Assembly (NCBI RefSeq): GCF_000730625.1
Contig: NZ_BBIT01000009.1
Location: 62,001 to 126,000, forward strand
Length of the DNA: 64,000 nt
From: Pseudomonas oryzihabitans NBRC 102199
Lineage (GTDB): Bacteria; Pseudomonadota; Gammaproteobacteria; Pseudomonadales; Pseudomonadaceae
Direction of reading: 5' to 3'
Shown here: in pieces, positions 49,543-57,914 of the stretch
Position numbering within the stretch: position 1 is the first letter of the stretch
How the letters are laid out: each line of letters begins with the position of its first letter
Notes under the pieces: model-generated
What the model saw: the letters and a program-made list of their open reading frames with translations, nothing else
Told to the model about the DNA's origin: nothing
Databases searched by the model: none
Position numbers and translations under genes: made by a program

Positions 49543-51413
49543 GCCACAGCCTCGGTTTCTTCCTCTTCATCCAATATCTCTTCCGATGCCGGCTGTGGTC
49601 CACTGACCACCACATTGCTACGCAGGCGCTCTAGAAGGGCTTCACGCCGTGCATTGCAGAACGCCTGGAAGTCCTCAAACTGAAGGCTGTCATTCTCGTC
49701 TAGCAGCAAATCGGCTCGTTTGATGCCGCACCCTTTTTCGGCCAGCCACTCGATCAGCGGCATATCCTTTTTCGAGCGGTTCTGCGAGGCATTCAGCAGG
49801 TGCAGGTTGGCAATCGAGTTCCAATTGAGTGGGCTCTGGTAGAACGCCATCAACTCAGAGTCATTTTTGAGGAAGCCTTGCTTGGAGAGCTCTGTCTTAG
49901 TGAAGGCGATTTGCGGATGCAAGTGATCAATGTCCAACTGCAGGTTTTCGTTGATTTCGGGGAACAACAAACTCAAGACCGAACGACACCGCGGGTCCCC
50001 ATACTGGATATCGAGCAACCCTCTGAGGTACGCCTCGTCAAAGCGCAGATCCTTGTTGGTTGCAGTGAAGGCTTCAATGATCTCGTCCAGAGGGAATACC
50101 TTCTTGCTGATGTGCTTGTTAAGCAGCCGCTGCATTCTCGTCAGCACACCGTCAGCTTGACCGCCAAACACCCCCCGCAGCAACACCATGTGCAACCAGC
50201 GAGACAGCGATAGGCGCTCATCGCGCAAAAGGTTGATGTTGTTGATACTCAGATAAAGCGGCTTGTCTTGGAAGAACTGCCTGTACAGGTAAAAAGCCAA
50301 GGGGATGACGGCATTCTTGGCTCTCAGCGAATGGTCATTTAGCCCGAAAAGACGTAACAGCTTGAAGGTTGCAACAATACAGGATCGGATCTGCGGCCAT
50401 TGCGTCTGGATGACACTGACCTGATCAGCATCGAAGTTCTTGACCTTAAACCGCACATCGGCACCGATAAGCATCAAGCAAGTCTTGAGAACCCAGTCTC
50501 GACCAATCGAAAACTGCATCTCTGAACTCTGCCTTACCTCGGCGATTAGCTCATCAATATCCTTACGCGCATCACCCTGCCAGTTGGCAATGGCGATGGA
50601 CATTAGCAGGTCGGAGAACGCCAACGGCGTACCGCCGCTGTTGGTACGAATGAACACGTCAAGGACATGATCGATATCCTGACTTTCCTCGTTGTAGTAG
50701 TGGATGACCTCCTCTCTCCGAACGAGGTGGTACAGACGATTCAACGTCTTGAGTGCAAACCTGTTGCTGGCCAGCCCCTGCTCCGTCAAATAGGGCAACA
50801 CAACCTCCATCAGGATCTCATCATCAGAGCGAACATCTGGCAGCTCCAAGACCTTGCCCACCTCGAACCAAAACGAGGCGCTGTCGCTCTTATACGCTGG
50901 TACCTGCTTCTCGGTCAGGAACCGGAAGTCGTACTGAGCCATCGACTCGTTGTCATCTCCTTCAACGCCCTTGCTCAGATTGAGATAAAGCCGGCGCGGT
51001 GGGAGGACCTGATCGTTGCGCGCGTTTGGCCACCAGACCCTAGGTTGCTTGTAGGCATAGGTTCCTTTTAGGCCGATGTAGATTGAGGTCAGGCGCTGCT
51101 GCCCATCTATAACCGCCTTGAAGTCTTTGAAGTCCCCCTGGGTCGGGACATAGTCGTTAGACTCCTTGAAGCGCTGGCAGTAGTCAGTCAGAAAGCTGTA
51201 AAAGCGGTATTTATTCTTGATCTCGGGGCTCGTCACATCCCACATCATGAATGTGTTGATGGGGTACTCACGCATCAGTGAGTCAAAGAGCGTACAAATC
51301 TGCTGCGTCGACCAGACAAAATTGCGCTGGATTGCAGGCAACAAAAACGTCCGGTCATCAATGTTGCGTATAGCCTGGCGAATCGTGATCGCCTTTTCGA
51401 AGCTACCTGGCAT
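49539..51413 (-). CDS. brxU: BrxU-like DUF262/HNH type IV restriction enzyme
   Basis: GmrSD-family protein of 624 residues, similar to BrxU, which accompanies BREX in some islands and cuts phage DNA carrying modified cytosines. N-terminal DUF262 part has the nucleotide-hydrolysis motif DGQQRLTS (D103), with RTFLLPAIQRNFVWS before it. C-terminal part has the HNH-like nuclease set DIDHLHP near 493 and NLHLLNASQNRSKKDMP near 541. It starts 3 bases after the stop of the second pglX half and overlaps pglZ by 4 bases, so it is an integral part of the operon and not a later insertion. Confidence 0.8.
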   Translation of the reverse strand: MPGSFEKAITIRQAIRNIDDRTFLLPAIQRNFVWSTQQICTLFDSLMREYPINTFMMWDVTSPEIKNKYRFYSFLTDYCQRFKESNDYVPTQGDFKDFKAVIDGQQRLTSIYIGLKGTYAYKQPRVWWPNARNDQVLPPRRLYLNLSKGVEGDDNESMAQYDFRFLTEKQVPAYKSDSASFWFEVGKVLELPDVRSDDEILMEVVLPYLTEQGLASNRFALKTLNRLYHLVRREEVIHYYNEESQDIDHVLDVFIRTNSGGTPLAFSDLLMSIAIANWQGDARKDIDELIAEVRQSSEMQFSIGRDWVLKTCLMLIGADVRFKVKNFDADQVSVIQTQWPQIRSCIVATFKLLRLFGLNDHSLRAKNAVIPLAFYLYRQFFQDKPLYLSINNINLLRDERLSLSRWLHMVLLRGVFGGQADGVLTRMQRLLNKHISKKVFPLDEIIEAFTATNKDLRFDEAYLRGLLDIQYGDPRCRSVLSLLFPEINENLQLDIDHLHPQIAFTKTELSKQGFLKNDSELMAFYQSPLNWNSIANLHLLNASQNRSKKDMPLIEWLAEKGCGIKRADLLLDENDSLQFEDFQAFCNARREALLERLRSNVVVSGPQPASEEILDEEEETEAVA

Positions 51414-51416
51414 AGA

Positions 51417-53204
51417 TCAGTCTTCTTTGGCTTCCAATCCCGGAATCTTCTTCAGAGCAGTCCCTAGCTTGAGGTAGTTGACCTTAACACCATCGTCCAG
51501 ATCCAACTCGACCTGCTCTGTCGCCAGCGGATAAAGCGTATCGCGCTCGTAATCATCCAGCTCAATAAGCTGTTTTTTGATGGCATCGGCTTCCTTGCTG
51601 GCCTTGGTCTTTTCGCTTTGGCTAGAAGAGGGGTTGATAGCTACCTGCTGCAGATAATCCAGACGCGAAGCGAGCTTCTTGCGGAAATCGCGCAGGTAGC
51701 CAAGTACTACGCTAACGGTGTCCGCACGGTAACGATGCAGATAAACCAGCGCGCTAAAGGTGCCTTTCGGACTGCTGAACAGCCAATAGATTGGACGCTT
51801 CTTGTAGCGTTTCACATGGTCGGTATAGAACTCGCCCATGAAGTAGTCGCGTAGGCTGTAGTTGCGCTTGCCCTTTACGTTGAGCGCTTGCTCGATAAAG
51901 GCCAGGTTGTCCTCGTAATGCGCATCGCCAAAGGCCACGCGCAGGAACTGACGGAAACGCAGAGTGATGTCGTCCGGGAACCAGTCGCCGTCGAGCAGCG
52001 GGATCACGTTATCGTCATCGGCTGGGAAGCTGGGCTGTGGCACCTGGCGAAGATAGTCCGCCAGCGTCTCGCCCTGGTTAGCCAGGATCAGCCCCGGCTT
52101 GTCGAGGCTGTAGCGGCCGAACATGCATCCCACGGCGTAGGACACCAGCTCACGCATGGTGTCGGCCAAAAGTACGGCTTCCAGCTCTTCTTCACTCTTG
52201 TCGCCACCGTAGCGGTAGTGAGGGTTGCGGGTGAGCGTGATTTCGTTCAGCGGCACCTCGGGCGTCAGCTCACCCTGCAGGCCATAGGCGTCGATGAAAA
52301 TACGGTTGTTTTCTTCTTCCAGGCGCTTCAGTTCGAGCGTCATCTCGCGCCAGTGGCCGCGGAGCTTCTTATAGCTTGCGTTGAGAGTTGGCTGGCGGTT
52401 TTCGGGGTGCAACAGCTTAAAGCCAGTGAAGTTCCAAGAGGTTTCGAAGGAGTCCCAGTCATTTTTAGAGTTCCTAACCAACTCCTCAACTAATCCGGTA
52501 ACTTGCGCTTCAATATTTTCTTCATGAATAATAGGAATTTTGCACAAATGCTCTGCTTCAAAGTTTAGTGTTGGAGAAAGGGCTCCGAGCACATACCTTA
52601 CAAAAACCGTATTTAGCAAGCCATTGAAGTATAGGTTTGCTTTGTTCGAATCAAAAAACACTGCCGAACCTGCAACATCAAAAATAAAACCTTGAGGAAA
52701 GTAACGAACCGCGAATGTTCCGCTCGAGATTTTTGACCAGCTCACGCAGGGCTTGAAATAACAGTCTTGATTTTTTAGGCGCCCTCCGGGACTGGTTTTA
52801 TTGAGCTCCTCATGAAACTCCTTAATCTCCCTCCCGTCATCTGCATAGTTAATTACAAAATCCTGGTTTCCATACCACCTACGGAAATCACCACCCTTGT
52901 TATATGGGAACCACTTCTTTCTACTGTCAGAAGCCGATTGCAAAGAGCCCGCTTCCGTACAAAAATCAGCTTTGGAGATTTCGTGCCAAAGTCGCAGAAA
53001 TCTTCCATTATTTGATGTGGTTGCTCCTTGCTTTGGCTTGGAAATATCCTCAAGCTTCCTGCTGTTAGAGAAATGCTCAAGCACCGAGTTAGTTACCCAA
53101 TAAGCAATTGGTCCGCTGGGAATTTTCTTAAAGTCCACCGCCGAAGCTCGGAAAAAAAACTTTTCCATGCCCAGATCTCGGCTGCTGTTCTGGTTCTCAC
53201 TCAT
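51417..53204 (-). CDS. pglX: PglX C-terminal half (target recognition part), separate gene
   Basis: Second half of the BREX adenine methyltransferase, 595 residues. It begins, after a short linker, at FFFRASAVDFKKIPSGPIAYW, the point where intact PglX proteins pass from methyltransferase to target recognition region, and contains the family blocks LNEITLTRNPHYRYG, ADTMRELVSYAVGCMFGRYSLD, RYKKRPIYWLFSS and DLDDGVKVNYLKLG. It has no methyltransferase motifs. Together with the 606-residue N-terminal half it makes ~1200 residues, the normal PglX length, so nothing is lost. Its ATG overlaps the RT-nitrilase stop as ATGA. Bases ~52470-53160, encoding the variable recognition part, are clearly richer in A+T than both sides, a sign of exchange of specificity. 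Confidence 0.9.
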   Translation of the reverse strand: MSENQNSSRDLGMEKFFFRASAVDFKKIPSGPIAYWVTNSVLEHFSNSRKLEDISKPKQGATTSNNGRFLRLWHEISKADFCTEAGSLQSASDSRKKWFPYNKGGDFRRWYGNQDFVINYADDGREIKEFHEELNKTSPGGRLKNQDCYFKPCVSWSKISSGTFAVRYFPQGFIFDVAGSAVFFDSNKANLYFNGLLNTVFVRYVLGALSPTLNFEAEHLCKIPIIHEENIEAQVTGLVEELVRNSKNDWDSFETSWNFTGFKLLHPENRQPTLNASYKKLRGHWREMTLELKRLEEENNRIFIDAYGLQGELTPEVPLNEITLTRNPHYRYGGDKSEEELEAVLLADTMRELVSYAVGCMFGRYSLDKPGLILANQGETLADYLRQVPQPSFPADDDNVIPLLDGDWFPDDITLRFRQFLRVAFGDAHYEDNLAFIEQALNVKGKRNYSLRDYFMGEFYTDHVKRYKKRPIYWLFSSPKGTFSALVYLHRYRADTVSVVLGYLRDFRKKLASRLDYLQQVAINPSSSQSEKTKASKEADAIKKQLIELDDYERDTLYPLATEQVELDLDDGVKVNYLKLGTALKKIPGLEAKED

Positions 53205-56200
53205 TCTTTATCTCCCGCCGGCAATACCTTGCGGCCAAAATCAATTTCAAATCCATCCGGCACCGGTTTGAACGGTTTGGCCGGAGAGCGATAGCTGCTT
53301 TGGAAATGGCGCAGTACCTGCACGTCAATCTCGCCAATCACGCAATAGTCGGTCACACCGCCCTTAACTCGAAGCACATCACGTTCCCAACTGTCTTTTG
53401 CTGGTGCGCGGATGCGGCTATCTCCGTATTGGCGGTCATTGCACTGAATGATGTAGGCGTGCATATCAAGCGCGGCGGACTCCACCAGGGCATTGAAGGT
53501 TTCGGTATCCTGATTCCACTCAGGTACGAACAACGCGTCCACCTTGCCGCGCAGGACAGCGCGGTAACTGATGTTGGTCAACTCGCTGCAGATCAGCAGA
53601 GCAAAACGCAAATCACCGTGCTGCAGAATGGGCGGTATTTTCCAAGCCTTGTCGGGTTTCAACTCCAGCCCAGCCAGACGCTGCAACTCCAGCTCCTCAT
53701 GCAGGGCTGGGCGCTGCTTGTCCTGCCGATAGATCATCAACGAAGGGAAGCCCAGGCCATCGTGCGACAGCGCAGCCCAAACCTGGTTGCGCACGCGCCC
53801 TTTACTGACGTGCAGGTATTCAATGCCAGTGATCAACGAAATGCCGCGCCCTTGAAGCTTTCGGGCGATACGGATGAACCAGTGCGCGGGCAAGGCCAGC
53901 TCGGGCAGAACCAAATAACGGCTTTCCCTTGGCTGAGCAATTACACCATCCAGCAAGCGACACAAGCGCGCGTAACGCTCAGCATCAGGATCAGGCATGC
54001 GCATGACCGAAGCCGTCCAGCTCACCATCTGCGTTTTCCAACTGGAGACGGCGATGGCGTACTTGCTCTGCGGCTGGCCATCCGGGATCTGTAGCACACC
54101 GTGCTTATCGAAAGCGGGCGCGGCATGACCAAGCTCGAAGCCGCGTACAGCGAGGACGACAGCTTGCATGGCCCCGTGCGCCGCAGCATCGTAGGCCGCC
54201 TTGTTCAGGATAAACAGCTCCGGCAAGTTGTAAGGCCGGGTGGCAAACAGCAGTCCATGCGGCAAACCTTTGAAGCGGATCCACTTGGCAAGCACTTGGC
54301 TGCCTTCCAGCACAGCGCCTGGGAGCAAATCGGTCGCATGGGTGCAGGATGCTGCGGCCTTCTTCGCAGGGATACCACGCTGGGCCACCATTTCCTTGGG
54401 CAGACCGAGGAAGCGGAAAGGCATATGCGCCAGATCGAATGAGAACAGCCGTGCTTGCTGGGTTTGGAAGCCCTTGATGGGGAAAAAATACCAATTCAGG
54501 AAGGCGTCGATATTCGCTGGTACATAGCCCTCCATGTGCGCCAGCCAGGCCGCCTTACCGTCTTTCGATAGCCGGGGCGGAAAGGCTGCGCTGATGCTCT
54601 CGCGTACCGTGGTGAAGAGTTGCTTTTGCCAGCGATCGAGCATTTCGCTGTGGCTTGGTTTGTCTTCTGCGGGGCACGCCTTAATGCTGAGCTCGCAACC
54701 TTGTGACACTTGCGTACACAGTTGCTCCAGCCCACGCAAAATCTGGCGCAAGGCTGCAAAGTCTTCGCATGCCGTAGCCAGGCGAATAACCCGTGGTAGG
54801 TAGACCGACAGATCAAAAAACTGCGGCAGCACCAGCACATGCTGAACAAAGGCGCGGAAGAAGGCCTGGCGGTGTTCGCGCCAAGCGTCTGGCTGCAGGT
54901 CACGTTCGTAGGCTTCAAAGTCGCGCAGCTTGATGGCAAAGCCAGCGCGGCGCATGGTCAGGGCATCCGCCTTGCGCAAGTTGTCGGCGGCCTCACCGTC
55001 GCTTTGCGTGGCAGCCAAAAGATCGGTGCCCACATGGCTGGCAGCGCGCGGCAAACGAGGCATAGCGCGCCATTCGCTAGCCCGCTCGTGAATCTGGTGA
55101 GCAATGGCATCCACCAGGGTTTTTCCCGGCTCACCTGCCAACATGAACACCTTGTTCTTGGCGTTAGCAAAGCGGATCTGGCTGTCGCTCAAATAGACGG
55201 GCTGAAAACCGATCTGCTTGTACTCCTCGCCTGGCACCCACGCCAGCATGCCGCTGGAGCGGGCGAACAACCACTCCCACAGCTCAGCCGTGGAGCGGAA
55301 GCTGGCACCGTTCTCCATGACCAGGAGGATGTCATCTACATAACGGCCGTAGTACAGCGGCGCAATCTGCTGCTCGACGACGCGGTCCAGCTCAATCAGC
55401 GCAATGTTCGCCACAACGGCTGAAGCTGGCAGACCTACGGGCAGGCCCTTCTTCAACGGCGTGGCAGCTGCCCAAGCTTGCAGCGCCTGAATAAATAGGC
55501 GGTGCAGCTTAGACTGCGCGGGAGACAACTCCAGCCCTAACACATCCGTAACGAAGGCTGGATTGAGCATGAAGCCAGGATTCAGCTCGTGATAGAAAGA
55601 GCTGACATCCGCCGTGAGCGCCACGATCTTCGTGTCTGCGTCCAACGCAGTACGCATGGCCTCGATACCCTGGTCACGCCAGTCGCGGAAAGGCTTCAGG
55701 TACGGTTGAAAAGAGCCCAGCGAGAGCGCATTGATGCCTTTCCCATCTTGCGTGCGACGCAATCGGTTGCCATAGGCACAGTCGGTCAACTGGGCATCGA
55801 ACAGATGGCCAACCTCCAGCATCCAGAGGGTGGACAGCACATGAAAGTCCAGGCTGCACTGGGCCATCACTCGAAATTCAGCTTTGGGCTTTTGGGGATG
55901 TTCACCTTCAGCCAGAAGGCCACAGGCGTGAGCCCACTCCTCGGCCGGAGATGAAAAGATCAAGCCATTGCCATTCTGCTTGCGATACTCATCCCAGCAA
56001 GACATGTCCACCGACTTGGTGGCCAGAGTCCAGCCGCCGATAAACTCGGGTTGCGTGACCCAGGACTCATCATCGCTAAGCAGCTTAGCGAGCAAAGCAG
56101 TCAGGTTGGCATGGAGTGCGTCCTCGTAGTCCGCAATCGCATCCAACGATGCATGAGACGAGTAGTACAGGTCCACCTTGGCTTTGCGATAGGCCAAGCC

Positions 56201-56221
56201 GAGATCTTGGAGAGTGGTCAC
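53201..56221 (-). CDS. Defence-type reverse transcriptase fused to a nitrilase domain
   Basis: Protein of 1006 residues joining an N-terminal reverse transcriptase with a C-terminal nitrilase-like domain, the architecture of class 1 UG/DRT defence RTs (such as DRT type 1). RT: palm motif YGRYVDDILLVM with YVDD near 291, and KKGLPVGLPASAVVANIALIELD before it. Nitrilase: Glu in YLVLPELALPAHW near 773, Lys in RQDKQRP near 834, Cys in LLICSELTNIS near 875, so the E-K-C triad is intact. GTG 56221 overlaps the upstream stop as GTGA and its own stop overlaps the pglX C-half start. DRT1 proteins protect against phage; here it is embedded in a BREX operon, which I do not know from the literature. Confidence 0.85.
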   Translation of the reverse strand: MTTLQDLGLAYRKAKVDLYYSSHASLDAIADYEDALHANLTALLAKLLSDDESWVTQPEFIGGWTLATKSVDMSCWDEYRKQNGNGLIFSSPAEEWAHACGLLAEGEHPQKPKAEFRVMAQCSLDFHVLSTLWMLEVGHLFDAQLTDCAYGNRLRRTQDGKGINALSLGSFQPYLKPFRDWRDQGIEAMRTALDADTKIVALTADVSSFYHELNPGFMLNPAFVTDVLGLELSPAQSKLHRLFIQALQAWAAATPLKKGLPVGLPASAVVANIALIELDRVVEQQIAPLYYGRYVDDILLVMENGASFRSTAELWEWLFARSSGMLAWVPGEEYKQIGFQPVYLSDSQIRFANAKNKVFMLAGEPGKTLVDAIAHQIHERASEWRAMPRLPRAASHVGTDLLAATQSDGEAADNLRKADALTMRRAGFAIKLRDFEAYERDLQPDAWREHRQAFFRAFVQHVLVLPQFFDLSVYLPRVIRLATACEDFAALRQILRGLEQLCTQVSQGCELSIKACPAEDKPSHSEMLDRWQKQLFTTVRESISAAFPPRLSKDGKAAWLAHMEGYVPANIDAFLNWYFFPIKGFQTQQARLFSFDLAHMPFRFLGLPKEMVAQRGIPAKKAAASCTHATDLLPGAVLEGSQVLAKWIRFKGLPHGLLFATRPYNLPELFILNKAAYDAAAHGAMQAVVLAVRGFELGHAAPAFDKHGVLQIPDGQPQSKYAIAVSSWKTQMVSWTASVMRMPDPDAERYARLCRLLDGVIAQPRESRYLVLPELALPAHWFIRIARKLQGRGISLITGIEYLHVSKGRVRNQVWAALSHDGLGFPSLMIYRQDKQRPALHEELELQRLAGLELKPDKAWKIPPILQHGDLRFALLICSELTNISYRAVLRGKVDALFVPEWNQDTETFNALVESAALDMHAYIIQCNDRQYGDSRIRAPAKDSWERDVLRVKGGVTDYCVIGEIDVQVLRHFQSSYRSPAKPFKPVPDGFEIDFGRKVLPAGDKE

Positions 56222-56775
56222 TGAAGAGCCCCCTCCGGAACAAGACGAGCTACGGGTGCCTCACGACGCAATGGCCACTCAGGAAAATGCTGATTCCATG
56301 AGTCAACCGAGAGCACCACACAGTCTGCAATGTGCTTGCGTTTCCAGGCCTCGAAGGATTCCTCCCGGATATCTGCCAGCAGACGGTCCTTAAAACCGAA
56401 CATCAGCGCCTTCTGGCGATCTGGGTCAAATGCATCTAGGCCGAGCAACACCACGTACTTGAACGGCTTATTGTCTCGCTCCATCAAGTGAAGGTAGAGG
56501 TAGGAGTCACGCGCTTTGGGTGTTAGCTCCTGTGTCAGGACTGAATTGTCAGCCAAGCGTTTGAGGTATGCATTTCGTTCCCTGTCCTGGCTTCGTGAGT
56601 GCGATGGGTCTTTAATCTCGACCAGCAGGATGTCCTGATCGCGCTCGATCACCAGATCGACGAACTTCATTCGTACGGGCAGCTTTACTCCTTGCTTGTC
56701 CAGTTCGCTCCAGCCCACTCCATCGGGAAAGTTGAACAGCAGCTCAGCGGTTTCTTCAGCACGATATGCCGGCAT
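56218..56775 (-). CDS. PD-(D/E)XK nuclease-like protein, companion of the ATPase
   Basis: Protein of 185 residues with a probable PD-(D/E)XK nuclease core: D40 in FVDLVIERD and E53-x-K55 in LLVEIKDP, spacing typical of that fold, preceded by helical AEETAELLFNFPDG. It could be an active nuclease or a structural relative. ATG 56775 overlaps the ATPase stop by one base (TGATG), and the TGA overlaps the RT start as GTGA. ATPase-plus-nuclease pairs are common in defence (Septu, PARIS, OLD-type), but the pair does not match any of these that I can name. Confidence 0.65.
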   Translation of the reverse strand: MPAYRAEETAELLFNFPDGVGWSELDKQGVKLPVRMKFVDLVIERDQDILLVEIKDPSHSRSQDRERNAYLKRLADNSVLTQELTPKARDSYLYLHLMERDNKPFKYVVLLGLDAFDPDRQKALMFGFKDRLLADIREESFEAWKRKHIADCVVLSVDSWNQHFPEWPLRREAPVARLVPEGALQ

Positions 56776-57914
56776 CAATCGTCCCCCAATGCGCGCTTGA
56801 CGTCTTCGTCGTAGAGCTCAGCGAAGGTGTTGCTGATAGCACTACGACCGACAATGCTGTAGTCCGCCTGGCTTTCCCGCTGAATGTCGTCACTGCCAGC
56901 TTCGCGATACAGGCGATGGAAGACCACGTGATCCCCCTTGCCCCTATCCATCAGCAGGTCAAACCACTTCAGCAGTACATAGTCGTGCGTGGCGAGAATG
57001 ACTTGCTGGCCGTTGCGGGCCAGCTCCAGCAGCGCCAGCACCAGATCCTTCATCAGCTTGGGGTTGAGATTGGATTCGGGCTCGTCCCACAGCAGTGGAC
57101 CGGAGGCGCCGGGGCTGAGGCTGCCGTTGCTGAGCAGACGCTGCAGCACGCCGATCTTGCGAAAACCTTCTGCCGTCATGCCGCTGGACAGGCGCTGTTT
57201 GTTGCCGGGCACGAACTTCCACTCGCTGCTGTCCTGGTACATCTGCGCGTGCTGGGCCTTGCTGCGCGTGGCGGCGTCCTTCTCCTCATAACGGCCCGGC
57301 TCGAAAACGAAACGGCCGTTCTCCAGTAGGTATTGACCACCGATCAGGTTGGCCAGGCGGGGCACGATGCTGGCGAACTTCGGATCTAGCTGAACCTTGG
57401 CGTTCAGATCGTTGGCGCCCTCCCTCACCAACTGGCGGGCGAGGTCCAGGTAGCCGTCGTCGAAGATGCGCTCGATGGTGGGCAGATCGGGCTGCTCGGC
57501 CGTCAGGCCACGCACCAGCGACAACACCTCCTTGGTCGGAATGAAGATGGCAGGTGCTGGCGCAATACCGCTGCTGGCAGTGACCTTGGTTGCGGAGTCG
57601 TTACCATAGAACTTGGCGGTGATCGCTTGCCCTGATGCGAAGGTGCTCCTGAGTACAGACTTCCCTCGGGCGCCAACACGGCGCAGCTCACCCACCTGCC
57701 CGCTGAGTGGGTGGTAGAGTCTGCACAGCTTGCGGGCCAGCAGCTCACCGGCCTGCTCTCCTTGGGCTTCCGGCCCGCTCAGCGCCAGCACAGCCTTGAG
57801 CAACTGGGTTTTTCCGGTACCGTTCTCACCAATGACGATGTTGATGCCAGGCGAGAAGTCGATCGCCAGATCGGTGAAGGCAGTGAAGTTCTTGAGCTGC
57901 AGGTTGGTAATCAT
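56775..57914 (-). CDS. AAA/SMC-like ATPase in the split-pglX module
   Basis: ATPase of 379 residues of the AAA_15/AAA_21 (OLD/RecF-like) group. Walker A GENGTGKT at 29-36 after LQLKNFTAFTDLAIDF, ABC-type signature LSSGMTAEGFRKIG, Walker B PLLWDEPESNLNP near 278 and the switch VILATHDYVLLKWF. No nuclease or TOPRIM domain is attached; the neighbouring PD-(D/E)XK-like protein may supply it. ATG overlaps the stop of the first pglX half as ATGA. It is likely a DNA- or signal-sensing motor that controls the nuclease. Confidence 0.8.
   Translation of the reverse strand: MITNLQLKNFTAFTDLAIDFSPGINIVIGENGTGKTQLLKAVLALSGPEAQGEQAGELLARKLCRLYHPLSGQVGELRRVGARGKSVLRSTFASGQAITAKFYGNDSATKVTASSGIAPAPAIFIPTKEVLSLVRGLTAEQPDLPTIERIFDDGYLDLARQLVREGANDLNAKVQLDPKFASIVPRLANLIGGQYLLENGRFVFEPGRYEEKDAATRSKAQHAQMYQDSSEWKFVPGNKQRLSSGMTAEGFRKIGVLQRLLSNGSLSPGASGPLLWDEPESNLNPKLMKDLVLALLELARNGQQVILATHDYVLLKWFDLLMDRGKGDHVVFHRLYREAGSDDIQRESQADYSIVGRSAISNTFAELYDEDVKRALGDD

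Noticed and set aside
53201-56221. Group II intron or retron reverse transcriptase
   Set aside because: The C-terminal nitrilase domain and absence of maturase or msr/msd-like sequence next to it point to the UG/DRT class instead.
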